Source of the DNA: Lanius collurio
Lineage: Eukaryota > Chordata > Aves > Passeriformes > Laniidae
Assembly (NCBI GenBank): GCA_020086605.1
Contig: JACBWW010000091.1
Coordinates: 344,006-408,005, forward strand
DNA length: 64,000 bases
Reading direction: 5' to 3'
In this document: piece after piece, positions 31,401 through 45,649 of the stretch
Layout of the letters: each line of letters begins with the position of its first letter
How positions within the stretch are numbered: position 1 is the first letter of the stretch
The notes under the pieces: model-generated
Seen by the model: the letters and a program-made list of their open reading frames with translations, nothing else
What the model was told of the DNA's origin: nothing
The model's database searches: none
Made by a program: the position numbers and the translations under genes

Positions 31401-32515
31401 TCCCTTTATCTGTGTCTTACTTTTTTTTAACTCTTCTGCTCTGCTATCACAGTTTTCCCCTGTCACAGTGAAGCCACTGCTTAATGCCACCATGCTCCAT
31501 TCCAGAGGCTGAGCAGGGATTGTTGGTGTCAGTAGTGACAGCTCCCATTGTCCCCTGAGTCACTGCTGAGCCAAACCCAAGCACCAGTGCCTTTGGATTG
31601 AAGAGGATTGCCCCACCTTGAGAGAGGAGGTCCAGAGCCTTGGGCTGCTCCGAGCCATGTGAACACTCCATTAATCTGTTGTGAACATCTAGCTGGGAAC
31701 AAGGGATCATGGACATTCCCCAGGGCCAAGGAGAGAAGTGCTGAAGGATTTGATGATGTCTCCCTGAAAACACAGGCTGCAAACTGATCCACTTTGGGGG
31801 AGAGAAGTGTTGGGATACTTTCTGTCTGGGCATGTCCCCATTTTCATTCCCCCTGGGCTGTGGAGCAAACTGTGCCTCTTGGAACAGCAGGAGCTGGGAA
31901 GGTGCTGGTTGGGCTGGAGCCATGGTTTGCTTTTAGCACAAGCCCTGGAAAGTTTCCTTGGCTGTCAGTTTGGAGATGGATGGTAGGAAATAAAATCACT
32001 GATTTCTGGGTATCAGAACTGAAAGTGATTCCACTTGCAATTTCAGCTAGGATAATATATTTCATGTCATGAGAGGTAAGGGGGCTGAAACTGGTGCTAA
32101 ATGTTTGTAAGCTCTATGTGAACAGGGAATGGAAGAATTCTCCCAACTGCTACTCACCCCTGTGTGCCCCTGTAGGAGTTATTTATGACCCAGTCTAACA
32201 GCTTTGTATTTTACCCTATGAAACATTTCCCAGCTCCTGCTGCTCTCCAGAACCACTTCCCATCCCACTGACCCTGCTCTGCAGAGAGAACACCACCACA
32301 GTGAGAAACCCAGGCCACTCTTGTGTCCCCCACCAAGGGGGGAGGATGCTGCTGCCTCTGAATTCCAAGCTGCTGCCAGCAAGGGGAGCCAGAAAGAATC
32401 AGGATGGAGCACAAGCTCCCCACACTGTGAGCATTCTTGGGGAGGCTGGCTGGCTAATTCCTGCCTGAGTAAAGCCAAACTTCAGTGAAACTCCAAAGAA
32501 GTGAAGATTGCAAGA
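28420..32515. other. Intergenic region between KRT15-like and KRT19-like
   Basis: About 4 kb with no recognisable exon. Minus-strand AATAAA words occur near 30490 and 31005, but no keratin exon lies upstream of them, so they are probably chance. A strongly AT-rich patch is at about 30930-30990. The KRT15-like upstream control region must lie in the left part. Confidence 0.6.
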
Positions 32516-32523
32516 ATGTCATC

Positions 32524-32529
32524 TTTATT
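32524..32529 (-). terminator. Poly(A) signal of the KRT19-like gene
   Basis: AATAAA on the minus strand, about 245 bp past the preferred stop codon at 32772 and 170 bp past the alternative stop at 32699. Confidence 0.7.
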
Positions 32530-32771
32530 TGAGTAGATGCAGCAATTCAGTACATGCAAAACCTAGAAATAATTGCAAAGCTGACCGAATTTGCATCCTG
32601 ATCATCACTAAGTGAATGAATCTGCCTAAACTTTGTGTGACCAAGAACCTTCTGTGCTTAAACAGTCATTTCCAGCAGTTCAGAGTGATTTTTCTGTCTC
32701 AATCCACGTGCGTTGTCTGCTTTTTCTGTTTGCAGATGACTTTTGGAGGACCTTCAGTGCTGTTTCCCATC

Positions 32772-35700
32772 TCAGAGCTTCTCTCTTTTGTCTGCAGTAA
32801 CATGGAGAGAAAGAACAGCAATTATTTAAGCCCAGCTTACACAGCCCACTCTGTGATGGGCACTGAGCTTGGCTTGGGCCTCATCTCTCATTCCCTTCTC
32901 TCAGAACTTTTTCTCTCCATCACCTGGATTTGACTCATCCCTTTTATGACACCGCTGACCCCTAACAGCTCAAGGCAGGTTTTACTGGCATGTTCCTGCA
33001 ATTCCCCCAAGCTGGCCAAGCCTCAATTCCCGTGTCCTTTCCTCTGGGGAAATGTTTAAGTGTTTTGTGCTTTACTTAGCCTTTACTGTAGCAAAGTGTG
33101 AGATGTTTTTCTGATGTCTAACATCTTTTAATGGCTGAAATTTGTGCCATTCCAACCAGAGACATCATTTGTTACTTACTATTTATTTCTGTGACAAATC
33201 ATGCAGACTCTAGTCTCTAGAACAGACACAACTACCAGAGTTACATGTATTTAATTTCAGAAAATAAAACTTCTCTTGAAAGAGAAAGGATTCTTACCGG
33301 CAGTTCCCGAAAGGGAGCCAAACATCCTGTGGAACAAGGAGAACATTTGAAAGGAGAGTTAATACATCAAGTGCTGCACGAGATGAGGATGGATGAAAGC
33401 AAATTGTCTATCAATCAGGTACATTTTGTGTGCAATCAGGGAAGAGACACCTCTCTCCCTGTGCTCCTTCTCAGCAAAGGAGAGGGCGTTGTTGTAGAAA
33501 ATACATTTTTAAACAACTGCACTGGGAAAAGACATTATGGAGAGGAAGGAAAAAAGGAAATCAAAACCTTTCAACCCCTATCTCATTTTTTTCCTCCTTG
33601 AGGCTGTGTGAGATGAGATCGACCTGTGCTCCCATGTGGGAGTCGGTGACTGCCTTCACTTCTCTTTCCAGTATTTCCTCCCACACTGATTCCTGTTGAG
33701 TAAAAGTTCTCTACCTGGTAACAGGGAGTTTATGAGAATTCGTTATTAATTTTTGTATTCCGTAAAATATTATTAACTGCACTGTTCCTGGCTGTGATGC
33801 AGCCGATCACTTCAACTATTAGTTGCAATTAATCTACTGTGCTGCTTGTCAGTTCCCCTTCCTGTTTAGAAACTCTTTGAGGTCTCACTTCATGTCAGTG
33901 GCAACTATAACATTTCTAGCTCCACCATGACCCAGGAGTATTTAGTTTCTTAAAAATTGTAGAACCCCAGGAGTATTTAGTTGTGTTTACCAAGGTGCTG
34001 TGGCAAATGAGCACCATGGCATGGTCACACAAAAGGTTCTTACTGGGACTCCTGGCCTTCCAGGAGCTGTCGGTACGTAGCAATCTCTTGCTCCAGCCGA
34101 GTCTTGATATCCATGAGGATCTTGTACTCGGTGTTCTGGCGCTCCATGTCAGCTCGGAGCTCAGCCAGCTGTGCCTCGATGCTGCCAACCAGCCCCTGGA
34201 TCTGCGCCAGCTGCGCCCCATAACGCGCTTCCGTGTCGGCCAAGGTGCCTTCCAGCGCTGCTTTCTGTCGGGGCAAACCACAGACAGGAGAGGTTGCTGC
34301 CAGTGCAGGGCTCTGGGTAGGGAGGGAAACACAGGCCCTTTCCAGTGGGGGGTGGTCAGGCAGTGCAAATGCTGACGTACCATGCTGAGCTGGGACTGCA
34401 GCTCGATCTCCAGCCCTTGCAGGGTGCGTCGCAGGTCCGTGACCTCGGACTTGCTGCTCTGCAGTTGTTCGGTGTTAACAGCGACTTCACGGTTCAGCTC
34501 CTCGGTCTGAGACAGGGAAAACACTACGTGAGAAATATGGGGGCCATAAGGCTGGCACAGCATTTTTCTGTGTGTTTTAATAGCTATTTCATTCATTGAT
34601 CTTTCAGTTAGTGTTTGTATGGTATGGACAGGTTTTACCTTGCTGTGGAACCAGGCCTCAGCATCCTTCCTGTTCTTCTCAGCCATGTGTTCATACTGGT
34701 CCCTCATATCTGCCAGGATCTTGGACAGGTCAATGCCTGGAGCAGAGTCCAGTTCAACGCTGATTTGACCGGCTACTTGCCCTCTCAGGGCACTCAGCTC
34801 CTGTGGGGAATGGCAGAGGAAACAAAAGAGGGTACAATTGTAGACTGAAAACATTATGAACCTTCTGTTCTTTCTTCAAGGGCTAAGTCAACTGACACCC
34901 TGAGATACTGGAAGGAGGGGTCTCAGTCTACACAAAAATCTTTTCCTCACTGTTGCAGAGCCCAGGGCAATCCTGAGGGATTCCACATCCCCACTGCCTG
35001 TTTCTCTAGTGCCATTTTCAAATATGTTTCTTGGGATTTACCTCCTCATGGTTTTTCTTTAGGTAGGCCAGTTCCTCCTTTAATCCTTCAATCTGCAGCT
35101 CCAGGTCAGCTCTGGACAGGGTCAGCTCATCCAGGACCCGGCGCAGGCCGTTGATGTCGGCCTCCACGCTCTGGCGAAGACCTTGCTCAGTCTCAAACCT
35201 TAAAAAAGCAAAACGAACCCATTCAGGTTCACTGATTAATCAGCTCACAAGAAACACAGTGTGAATGTATCTGGGTTTGTAGGATTTATAGTGTAGCAAA
35301 TGTTATCAAGCATTAAACCTTTCTCCACATATTTCACATTATGCAAAATTTTCAGTGGTGCAGATGGTGCTCTTAGCAAGGACATGAAGGGATGAACTGC
35401 ATGCAGAGGATCAAACCAATGTTCATACAGGGGTTTTAGGGGCATTCACTTCCTGTTTCACTGCCTTTGGTTCAACAAGGATTTTTGCCTACTCATGAGA
35501 TCTTTTCCCTCTCTGAAATTACTCACTTGGTTTTGAAGTCATCTGCAGCCAGCCTGGCATTGTCAATCTGCAGCACAATCCTGGCGTTATCAATAGTGGC
35601 ATCAAGGATCTGCAAACAATGAGACCTCATTACTGAGGCTGAAACAACTGTTATCAGCTTCCCTGCTCTGCAGATAAGAGTGAAGAGTCTATTTCGTCTG

Positions 35701-37390
35701 TAGCTACAGCAAATAGAGGTGTAGGGAAGGATCAATGATCTACAGCAAATGTCACATACTTGAGCAAGGATTGTGTTTTGGTGTGTCTGGTGTATGAAGT
35801 GGCTTTAGGTAGAAGTTCCACAGTGAGACAAAGAAACAAAAGTAGGTGCTGGCTGAGAGGGAAAGGACTTTGAGATACTGTCTTTGATCACATTTTTATT
35901 TCTCAGAATATCCAGGATCATGTTTATTCATTCTTTTAATGCATCATGAAAGCCTCTGAAGGAAATTTTATTTAGAAGGAATCTCTGTTCAGTTTTACCC
36001 AGAAAGCATGCCTGCCACTATGCCTGCAACTTCTATAACTCAAAAGGTCATCCACAAAACCAGCTGGAACAACATTGTCTCTCCCTTAACTAAAGGGAGT
36101 GAAAGAAAGGAGGGAAAGAATATTAAAAGGAGAAAATCCCATAGCCAGTTCTGCTGTCAGCAGAGCTCAGATTTTAAATCTGAAGCAAATGTAGATGGGT
36201 TGCAGCAAGAAGAAGCAACCTGCGTGGGAGCGGTCATGAACTCCAGGCTGAACTCGGAAAACTAAACCTCAAGTTTTCTTTCATTTATTTACATAGTTAA
36301 TCAGCTACTCCCTGTGTTATGCAGGGTGTGTATCACCTCAGCAATCTGTTATCAGGTACCCATGGGCTCTTGGGGCAAATCCTGCATTTATATATACTTC
36401 ATTTATATACTTCATGTCTGCTGTTTCCTTTTTTTCCTTCGCCAAATGTTTCAGTTCACTTAATTCCAAGGTTAAGTATGGGAAATGTAAAAAAAGAAAT
36501 TATTCTTAACCCATTTTTATTTTCATTGTTAAAGAGTGAACAGGCCCAGTGTCTGGGCCTCTGAGGGTTTTCAATCTCTATGGCAGGTGAGAGGTTGCAG
36601 AGACAGGCAGGTTGCTGTCACTGCTTGGCTCTCATTATATATTGGTTTACATATGGTCATTTATACATTAACTGGTCATAAGTGTATGTGTGTGTATAAA
36701 CATTATCAGAGCTCAATACTCAGGCATCCCCCACTGACTGGTTTGTACCTTCTCTTGGCTAGCATTTTAAAAAGTAGATAATTCAATACTGACATTGACT
36801 TTATCCCCCCCACCCATTCCTTGCACATACATCTCATCTCCCTCTCCTTCTCATGACCTGCAGTGATTTCTAGGGGTTCCCTATGGAACTTTTTGGGTTT
36901 TCATACTTCCTTTGTAAGTGGAAATTGAAGATGATTTTTGATAAATATGAACACCTACCTTGTCTCGAAGGTCCTCAATTGTCTTGAAATAAGGACTGTA
37001 GTCCCGAGCTGGGCTTGGTCCTTGTTTTTGATACCAGTTTCGGATTTTGGTTTCAAGGTCAGAGTTTGCCTCCTCCAGCGCACGCACTTTCTCCAGGTAG
37101 GAGGCCAGGCGATCGTTCAGGCTTTGCATGGTTGCCTTTTCGTTTCCTGAGAGGAGGCCATCGCCACCCCCATAGCTAAAGCTGCTGCTGAAGCTGCCCC
37201 CACCATAGCCCCCGCCCAGGCCGCTTCCCAGGCCAGAGGAGACAAACCTGGCAGAGGACACGGACACACCTCTGCCACCAGATCCCCCGTGGATGCTGGG
37301 GGCCCTGAAGCTGCCACCGAAGCGGAGGGAGGAGGCGCCGGGCCCCCCCGCCACGGAGGAGCTGGTTTGCCTGAAGCTGTAACTGGCCAT
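32772..37390 (-). CDS. KRT19: Keratin, type I cytoskeletal 19-like (complete, 8 coding exons)
   Basis: Acidic keratin of about 409 aa (human KRT19 is 400). Coding exons: 37390-36959, 35609-35527, 35198-35042, 34800-34639, 34506-34381, 34264-34044, 33326-33298, 32791-32772. The head (1-81) opens [12 protein letters not shown] and has [20 protein letters not shown], as in KRT19. The rod (82-393) starts [40 protein letters not shown] and the [20 protein letters not shown] block are strongly KRT19-like. The helix ends [12 protein letters not shown]. The predicted tail is only about 16 residues, fitting the nearly tail-less KRT19. The last exon is uncertain: the first acceptor AG gives ...GTADKREKL and a stop, while an AG 7 nt later gives a 28-residue end with stop at 32701-32699. 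KRT19 can pair with several type II keratins in simple epithelia and progenitor cells. Confidence 0.87.
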
Positions 37391-37471
37391 GGGGAGGAAG
37401 AGCAGGGACCCAAACTAAGCTGCACCTCAGTGTCCGAGGCAGGAGAGTGCCCTGCTCTCCCAGCCCACCGC

Positions 37472-37478
37472 TTTTATG
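37472..37478 (-). promoter_or_regulatory. TATA-like element of the KRT19-like gene
   Basis: CATAAAA on the minus strand, 82-88 bp before the ATG at 37390, the same position as the TATA boxes of the neighbouring genes. A GC-rich stretch with CpGs lies just upstream (about 37600-37800). Confidence 0.6.
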
Positions 37479-37489
37479 CCGGTGACAAT

Positions 37490-40400
37490 GGGAGTTGTCT
37501 CCAGAATGTGTTATCTGAGACCCATGGAATTTATCAGCCCTAAGCCTTCTGCCAACACGGCGGTTCCCCTTATTGGTCAGTGCTGTGGAGTGGGCTGTTT
37601 CCTTCCCCGGTGCCTCCACACGCGGGACGCGATCCCCTCCCCCGGACCGCTGCCGCTCGAAGCAGAAGGTGGGATTTGGAGGAGGCGTCTCCCTACCGAG
37701 GGGAGCGTTCCTAAACCTGGTTAGAGTTCAGCTACATGGGAACAAAGGGGCTGGGAGCGCACCTACTGCGGCCAACGCCGCGGCCAGAGCGGAGTCACAC
37801 AAAGACTTGTTTTAACAGAGTGATTCAGCCTGGTAACAGAGCCCAAATGGTGAACAGTGCGTGTGGACCTTCACAAAACACGTTCCCACCCCTCTATTTC
37901 CCTCATTTCCCTTGAGAAAATGTCTTCTTTCAGAAATGAAGTTATCAGTCTTTCTGTCTTTGCTCTCAGTTCTGCTCGGGCTAATTGGCAACGTGCTGTG
38001 TCTAAGAGTCTGGTTCTCTACAGACACAAGAATCCTTCTGAAGCAGCCGTGGCTGCATCTGATCAGAGAGAAGCAGTAACATCCCAAAGTAGCTGGGGAG
38101 TGAGCAGAAACAAGTGTATGATTACACACTGAGTCGTTTGATTGCTACTGAAAGAGAGAAGCAAAGAGAAGAAACAGAATCATTTAGTCTTCTTCTCTTT
38201 GAGAGTAATGAAAATGTTATTTCTAAAATTCTCAAGACCTCTGTTATCCAAGATGGATTTTCAAAAGCTTTTGTTACTGTGCGCTCCTGCCTGAGCATCC
38301 CTAACACACAATGGGATATTCAGAGCTTTCCTTCCATTCTCTTTCTTTCTCATCCCCTCCAAACCTCTGCAATTTCCCAGAAGTGTTTCAAAGAAAGAGG
38401 AAGTTCTGGCCTGGCAGCACTTGCAGCTCTTGGGAGCAGCCAGGCCTTTCTATACCCATGAAAAATTCTCCAGGTGCTTCAGGCCACACATTGGAGCTGC
38501 ACTCCCTGTGTACAGAGGTGTCAAACTGCAGGGCAAATTCAGGGAGGGAAAGAGCAAACAGCAAATGGGAGGCCAGCCAAGGCACCTGTATCACCAGGTA
38601 ATGAGGAGGCCGTATCAGAAGGAGGAATTGTGCAGTGACTCAGGTGTGGAATATATCACTGGGTACACACAGGATATGTACCACACTTCAGCTCCAGGAC
38701 ACCACAGCAGAGCTTTCCCCTCTTTACAGACTGCTGCCTTCCACAAGTCCATCCTGCACTGCAGCCCTGTGCAGCCTTTCCTCACAGGCCAGGGACACTC
38801 CTGGTGCCAGACACACAGGGCTCGTTCCTTCTGGAGACCTGAATGTCCTGTTCAGCCCTGGGTGGGACAAACCTGCCCAGCCAGTAACTGCTCCAAGGGC
38901 TGTGAGCAGCTGAAACAGTGATGTCAGGAGGTTACTGAGAGAAAACAATTGGAGAACAGTTACATTTTTGTTAAATATTGAAGTCCACAGTTAGAGCATA
39001 AAGAGCATCAGTCCATGCACTTTTCTTCACTGAACAGAAAAACAAGATGCTGAATTGAGAACAAATACCAGTATGGTCTTTTTGAGATCTATCTTCTGCT
39101 GCAAGGAGAGAGGAACATCTGTCCCTCCAGGTGCTCCTTCAGCATTCCCTGCACTCCCATATCAGGACCTCAACGCAGTGTATTTTGGGGTTTTGCAAAA
39201 TAAAATGCACATCTCTGATGCTGCATAATATTTTATGATTCAGCTCATGAAAATTGGGATCTGGAAGGCTTTTGGATGCCCTCTGCAACCTCTTGAGTAA
39301 GAGCAGCAGTCACCACATATTGAACTGTCAGAATATTGCTCAGGTACTGCAGGCAGGTTGGGTTTGCATGTGGTTACCGGGAAGAATCCCCCAAAGAATG
39401 AACTGCAATTCTTAGTGGCAGTTTGGAAGTACAGCTGGAAGTGTCAGGAAAAGAAAGGCCTGGGACACACTGTCAAATGGATTAATCTCATTTATAACAC
39501 CAAAATACGTCATAAGCCTCTAGTACCAAATCAATCCTTCACACAGCGTTTTTGCTAAAACTTAATTCTTAGTCTTTTAACTTTCCATCTCTGTTTTATC
39601 TCAATGGCTGCATGTGTTTGTTTTTGTAGGGACTCCCTTTAACTTAGAACGTGTACTTAAATGCTTGGAAAAGCCTTATGTATGGCAAGCTGAAGAAGGT
39701 GCTATTAGCATTCAGCATAGGTCTCTTTTTCTCCCAGTACAATAAACCTAATTTATGGTAGGGTCAGCTTTTGCCCAATAAGGAATGGTCAGCACAGGGA
39801 ATTTCCTTTATCTTCGCCTTATCAGAGGGGAAGGGAGACACATTTTTTCAAGCAAAGTCATCCAGTCACACCCAAGCTCCTGTCTGAGTCCTGGTTCTGC
39901 TTTACCTTTATCTACTCTGCCTTGCCAGTCACTGCTGCTTTATAAAATCATTCATATTGTTTCAGGGTAGTTTTATTAGTTGGCCTGTAAACCCTTTCTT
40001 TCTTGCCCTCGAGGACAGTGGCACATCCTTCTCCCTTTTCACATCCTGCTGAATTTGTGTTCAGGGATAGCTAATGCAATTACACTTGAATGAACTTGCT
40101 GAACATTTTAACCAACTTTGTTAGTGCCTGCAGTCTCATGGATGCATCTGTGGATGAACGAGCAAAGGCAATTTATTATTCTGGATTTACCTTTTAAATT
40201 TTTAACTGTTTGTTCCTTCTGGTAATTCTTCCTTTCTGCCCTTGCTTCCATCAGTTAAAATGTGCTGCTTTTTCACATGCACATTTTTAGTCTCCATCTC
40301 TTCTTTTGCTCATCTGAGCTTTGTCCACCCTCCCAACTGATCGTGTCACAAGCTCTCTTATGATCACATGGATCATAAGAGGATGTTTTTCTCCCCTTTT

Positions 40401-43400
40401 AAAGATCAGAGGCATGAAACATTTGCAGCTCTTTAATTTCCAGCACAAATTTTTCTACTTTTTTGTTTAAACTTCCTTGTGGGAAGAACCAGTGACAACA
40501 AGCTCTGATCTGCAGCTGGTAGCAAGGTAACTGCACTTAAGGTTTGCTCAGGATAAAATTGTCAGCTGTCTGGTTTTTACAGCCCATCATAAATCCTTTT
40601 TTTTTTTAATCCTCACAAACCTGGCATTGTCATATATTTTCTGAATGTGCCAAGAGATTGTGAGACAAGAATGTTGCTGTGCTAAAAAGGCAGGTCCCAG
40701 CACATGCACACACAGCTGTGAGGGGCTGGAGAAGAGGGTAGAGAAGAACAGAGCAACACTAGGAATTTGCTCAAAATGACTGCTTCTGCAAAGTAGAGGC
40801 ATTGTGATGAAGGGAATGCATAATTTCTGCACTGAAAGAGGTGAGAGATAAGGTTGTATAACAGAAATTGTGTTCTGTTGTGTTAACAGAAATTGTGAGA
40901 GTAAGACACAGGACAAGACATTTCTGTCTAGGGCTCTGCTTTGCTCATGGCAGAACAGAAACGATGGATCAATGATTTGAGCTGAACTGGAATGATTCCT
41001 GCCCAGGCTGCTGCAGTGCTATTGGGCACTGAATTTAATTTCTCAATGATTGCCACTTATAAAACACTTGAATAGATTGGTATGAGGAAAATATATAAAA
41101 GATCCTCCTGAAGAGCTCAAGCACTTCACACTTCAATAACTGGGAGCAGTGTAAATACTTCGCAAATCCTTGAAACTGGCTGTGGTGTGCAAATGCCTTA
41201 TTATTGTCCCTGTTTCCCTAGAAACATAACTAGCTTTAAACTCCTCACTCCTCTATCATTCCAGAGCCCTTATGATAAGGCAAATCAGGGAATAAAGTAC
41301 CTAAGACAGGAAAATAAACCAGATTTCTTATCATGGGATTAAAGATTGTGTGGGAAGGAAGGCTCGGTTGGGGCACCAAGCCCTAGGGAGTGCAAGTCAC
41401 CTCATTGGATGTACTTTCACACTTCCTTTAACCTGTTATCTGGCTGGTAAATCTCAGCAAGGTATGATTGCGCTGGAAAGTATTATTTGAGAGTCAAACA
41501 TCCAACTGACAGGAGGATATATTCCAAAAGTCAGGTTTCTGCAGGCAGCAGCAAAGGCAGTGCAGGGGCCTCTGCCAAACCCCAAGGGGCTGAACCTGTC
41601 CCGGGCTCGAGGGACCAGTGGCTGCTGGGCACTTGCCATGGCCTCTGCACATTGCCAGGATTCACAGTGAGGGAGGAGGGCTGGGGCTATCCACAAGGAT
41701 CTTCCCATACCACACATGGAAAATTCCTACTCAAAATAAATCCTAGAGTTGGGAGAGACACAGAGTACATAGGGCTCATAGCACAGAGCTGAGCTGTTTT
41801 ATTCTCTTCCTGTCTGTAAGACATTTGTATGTCTATTATTTTTATCTATGTGCTTATATATTTACATGCACCTATTTGTGTATATAGACTTATAGATTAT
41901 TATTTCTCTTTCTAATTTTATAAAAAGTATATTCTGGTCATAGGGGTAAGCCACAGCTTCCAGTAAGGTCAGAGATTTTACTGTGCAAGCCTTTAACACA
42001 TGTTCTGGATCTAATTAGAAAACAAGGAGCTCTCTTAGTACCCTCCTGGTGGATCCTTGCATTTGGGCTTTCCTGATCCTGCTGCTGCTTTTGTACTCAG
42101 TTTTTCTTGACAGGAATTTTCGCAATCTGCAGATCTCTGGTTGGGCTCAGTGAGAAAACACAACTGTTTCTCTATGAGGGCAAGCCCTGTAGCCTGTGGT
42201 TTGTGGAGCTGCTGCCAGGGAGATGTTTTAAACACTTGGTTCTCATGGCAACTCAACCCTTTGGAGCCCTGGTTCTGGCTGCCCTGGCTGGTCACACAAC
42301 TTTAAGGGACCAAAAGGGGATTTCTCACCACTCTAACAGTTTGTGCCACTTTCGAAAAGGAGTGTTTTCCCCATGTTTGTGAGTACCAGGTAAGTCCCTT
42401 CCTGGGCAGTCCTGGCTGTTACCTTAATAAAACCCATGGTTTTCCATCAGATTCTGACACCCGTATTCAGCTTTAAATCTTCTTTTTATTAAAAATAGAG
42501 GTCTGTGCCAACTGTTTGTATTTTGGGCAGCCCACTGCCAGCAAAGCAAGTGACTGAATTGCTTGCTGAGTGCCTTTTCAAGCTTTCCTGATGGATTCAG
42601 CTTTAATAACTGATAAAATCTGGTGACATGACTTTTAACAGCATTTTCGCCAGAAAGCAGCTGTTGGCATTTGTTTGAAATCTCTGTGTGTGTGTGAGCG
42701 CCATGAACTTTTGGGTACGGCCACAATTTTCGATAGTCTGACATCAGGTTGTGGGAAAGAACTGAACTAAGATTGGGAATGTTGTCAGAAAATGTTGATT
42801 ACTGAGGCTGTGGGTGCCTTTGATCGCAGCCCTGTGCGGGTTGCCAGGGCTGGGAGCACAGGTGTGTGCCAGGGAATGGTGTTCCCTGGAGCCAGGCTTG
42901 GCGGAGCCGCGGAGCGTGGGCTCCCAAACTGCGCCATTAGCAGTAATTGCAGCATGCAGAAACCTCTCTTTAGGCGGTACTAAAACAGCTCTGAGCTCCA
43001 GTGCTCCTGAGACTACGTGTTCACTGTCACTTGTCCTTTATCGTGGAATCATGGAATGCTTTGGGTGGGAAGGGACATGAAAGCTCATCCAGTTCCACCC
43101 TCTGCCACAGGCAGGGACACCTTCCACTAAACTGGTTGATCCAAGCCCCTCCAACCAGGCCATGAGCATTTCCAGGGATATGGCAGCCACAATGTGGAAA
43201 TACTTAAAGAAATCCCAAAGTTTGTTGGGATTAGCACTCCCAAGTGTTGTATCTGATGTGAAACCCAACAGAAATTGATACAGAGAGAGAGGATTTTCCT
43301 GCATGAATTCTCATACTTGCTTAACTTGGCTGCTGCTATTTTTCATGGTTATGGTGGGCTGGTAAATGTCAGAAATATCACAGGAGCAGCTTCCTTTCCT

Positions 43401-45640
43401 CTCGCATTTTGTTACAGGCACCGTGAGTCAGAGTTTCTTTTCTCATTCCTTGAGTCAGTGGTGGGCCGAGAGGGAAATCTGCCTTGTCACCTCTGTGGTT
43501 CCATTTCCTTGTAGCCAGGAGTGCCAGTGACTGGCAGGACTGTGCACAAAGGCACCGGGAGTAGCAGTGGGCTGCCATACCTGTCCATACCCTACAGCTG
43601 CCTGTGCAAATGGAAGCATTTCCTGTGGGTCTAAATCCTGCAGTCCTGATCCAGAGTGAAATCCCTCAGAGAACTCAGTCCACTGGATTCTGGTTCTTGT
43701 TTTGAATTTCTCTCCATACAGCCATTTCCCCCTCTTAACTTCATTAAACCTCCTGAAAATGTTGTATTATCCAGTCAGAGGTGAATCTTTTCCAGAATTG
43801 AGCCAGAATCCTCGGCATTTGGGGCCTTGGGAAGCGGGAGCAGCACAGAGCGCCCCCTGCAGGCCCGGCACAGCCATCGAATCCAAGGCATGAAATAAAA
43901 AGAAAAACGTGCCGAGTTTTGTATTACTGAAGCTGTTCTTTCCTTGTACAAACCGTGTCCCAGGCCTGAGACTTTAAGTTAATTTTGAGAGTGTTTTGAG
44001 CAGTTTGTGTCACAAATCCCACTTTGTATTTCCTGAATTGCCATCAGAGGATGCCAGGGAGCCAACCCAAATGGACGGACACGCTGTCTGTCTGCCACCC
44101 ACAGATAAATCTTGTCCCCCGTTCGGAGCTGTGGGACATGCCACTGGAGCAGGATGAGGCTCAACCACAGCATTCCCTCATGCTGGCACTGCAAATGTGT
44201 CCCACTTAAAAGAGAGCAGAAGGGAAAGAGATTCGAGAATGTTCCCAACAGACAGCACAAATGGCTGCTTTCTGGGATTACAGACATTCTTCCTAGTTAA
44301 ACTGTGCCTAAAGAAGGTATTTGATCCCAAAGTCAGTTATAGCTGGCTAGTGCTGAGGGGATTTGGGATAGTCAGCACTGGTGATAAGAGAGAGGAGTAA
44401 AAGGGAGCACGAAGCAGAACAGTCTCTGTTATTTGCACAGAGCGGGAGAGTCCTGTTGTGACTCCAAGGAGATGCAGTTCTGCTTTGACTTTACAAACCT
44501 TTGTTTCCCAGGGAAATAGTTTCTCTGATTCATCTCTTTCCTGCTGTGCTGAGAATTCAGCTTGGATTTGTAACATGGAACAGTCTGATGTCTTTTAAAA
44601 TAATACCTTGTTATCCAAAACGATGATATTTTACCTGTCCTGACTCTCTTTGCAAACCAAAGTGTAAGTGTAAAGCTGTGTGACAGAATAAGAAATGTCG
44701 GTGATTTAGGAGGTGTTCAGGGAACAATGAAGCCTGTGAGACCCACCCAGGGTATGGGACAGGGCGGCAGTGGAGTCACTCCCCTGCTATGTGGCTGACC
44801 CTGTTCAGCAGCTTCCTCAGCCCTGCAAACCAAACACTGAAAGGTAGATTTGTAAGTTTGAAATGGCTGAGATATTTCACCCTTTTTCTTCCTCTGTTGA
44901 GCCCAAGTAAGGTGAGCATGGTACATGGTGTGGGGCCGGTTTAATAACAAAGCTTGAACCTTGCCTGCACCATGCCATTCTCCACCCAGAGCTCTGAAGC
45001 AGGGAGCTGGGAATGACCCTATGGAATAAGGGAACACACTCCTCCATTTGGAACTATCAGATAAAAGATCTGAGCTCAGATTTTCTGAAGTGGCAGGAGG
45101 AATATTCTCAACAACTGAATGTTGGGTTAGTAGAACTTTCACACTCCTCACTCATTTCCGGATGTAACCCTTTGCTTTAATTGAACAAGATTAGACAGAT
45201 CTCTCATCCAGAAGCTGGGAAAGCCCTGCCTGGATAGGATTGATTTCTCATTCAGTGACTCAAAGGAAAGCGGTTTTGATTTGACAAAATTTTCATGAAA
45301 TTTTGAGGTTAATTAATCCTAATTTTTCACTTCAGCTGCTGAATTGGCAAATCAACTACTTGCACATCCCTTGCAACATATGCTATGACAAAGGGGTTCC
45401 CCAATCCCTTTCTCTTCCCCATAGGTGTCACCCTTGAGTTTAATGTGGATGCGTTTATTCATCCCCAGGATTCTACCCAGTCATCATAAGATTAGGGTTC
45501 ACATATTACTTTGGAACCATATTACATGATTCACACAACCTTAATTTCTTTGTGTATCTCACTTGCTACACCTAAATGTAAATACAATATTAATATACCA
45601 AATAGACTGCTGGACACAGAGTTTTCTTTGCATTGCAGAA
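37490..45640. other. Intergenic region between KRT19-like and the KRT9-like group
   Basis: About 8 kb, the longest gene-free stretch on this side. Apart from a CR1 LINE remnant (43041-43195) I see no element family, keratin exon or RNA gene. The GC-rich, CpG-containing patch next to the KRT19-like promoter is about 37600-37800. Confidence 0.6.
43041..43195 (-). mobile_element. CR1 LINE, degraded 3' end fragment
   Basis: The plus strand reads GTGGAATCATGGAATGCTTT, then GGGAAGGGACATGAAAGC, CCAGTTCCACCCTCTGCCAC and GGCAGGGACACCTTCCACTA. This is the reverse complement of the CR1 3' end consensus common in birds, with scattered substitutions. The element therefore points to the minus strand, with its 3' end near 43041. 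Similarity stops after CAGCCACAATG, so only about 155 bp of 3' UTR remains. Confidence 0.8.
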
Positions 45641-45649
45641 AGGTAAAGC

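Noticed and set aside
33916..34854. Single 312-codon minus frame through the KRT19-like exons
   Set aside because: It reads through introns 4 and 5 and changes frame against exon 6; the spliced model explains it fully.
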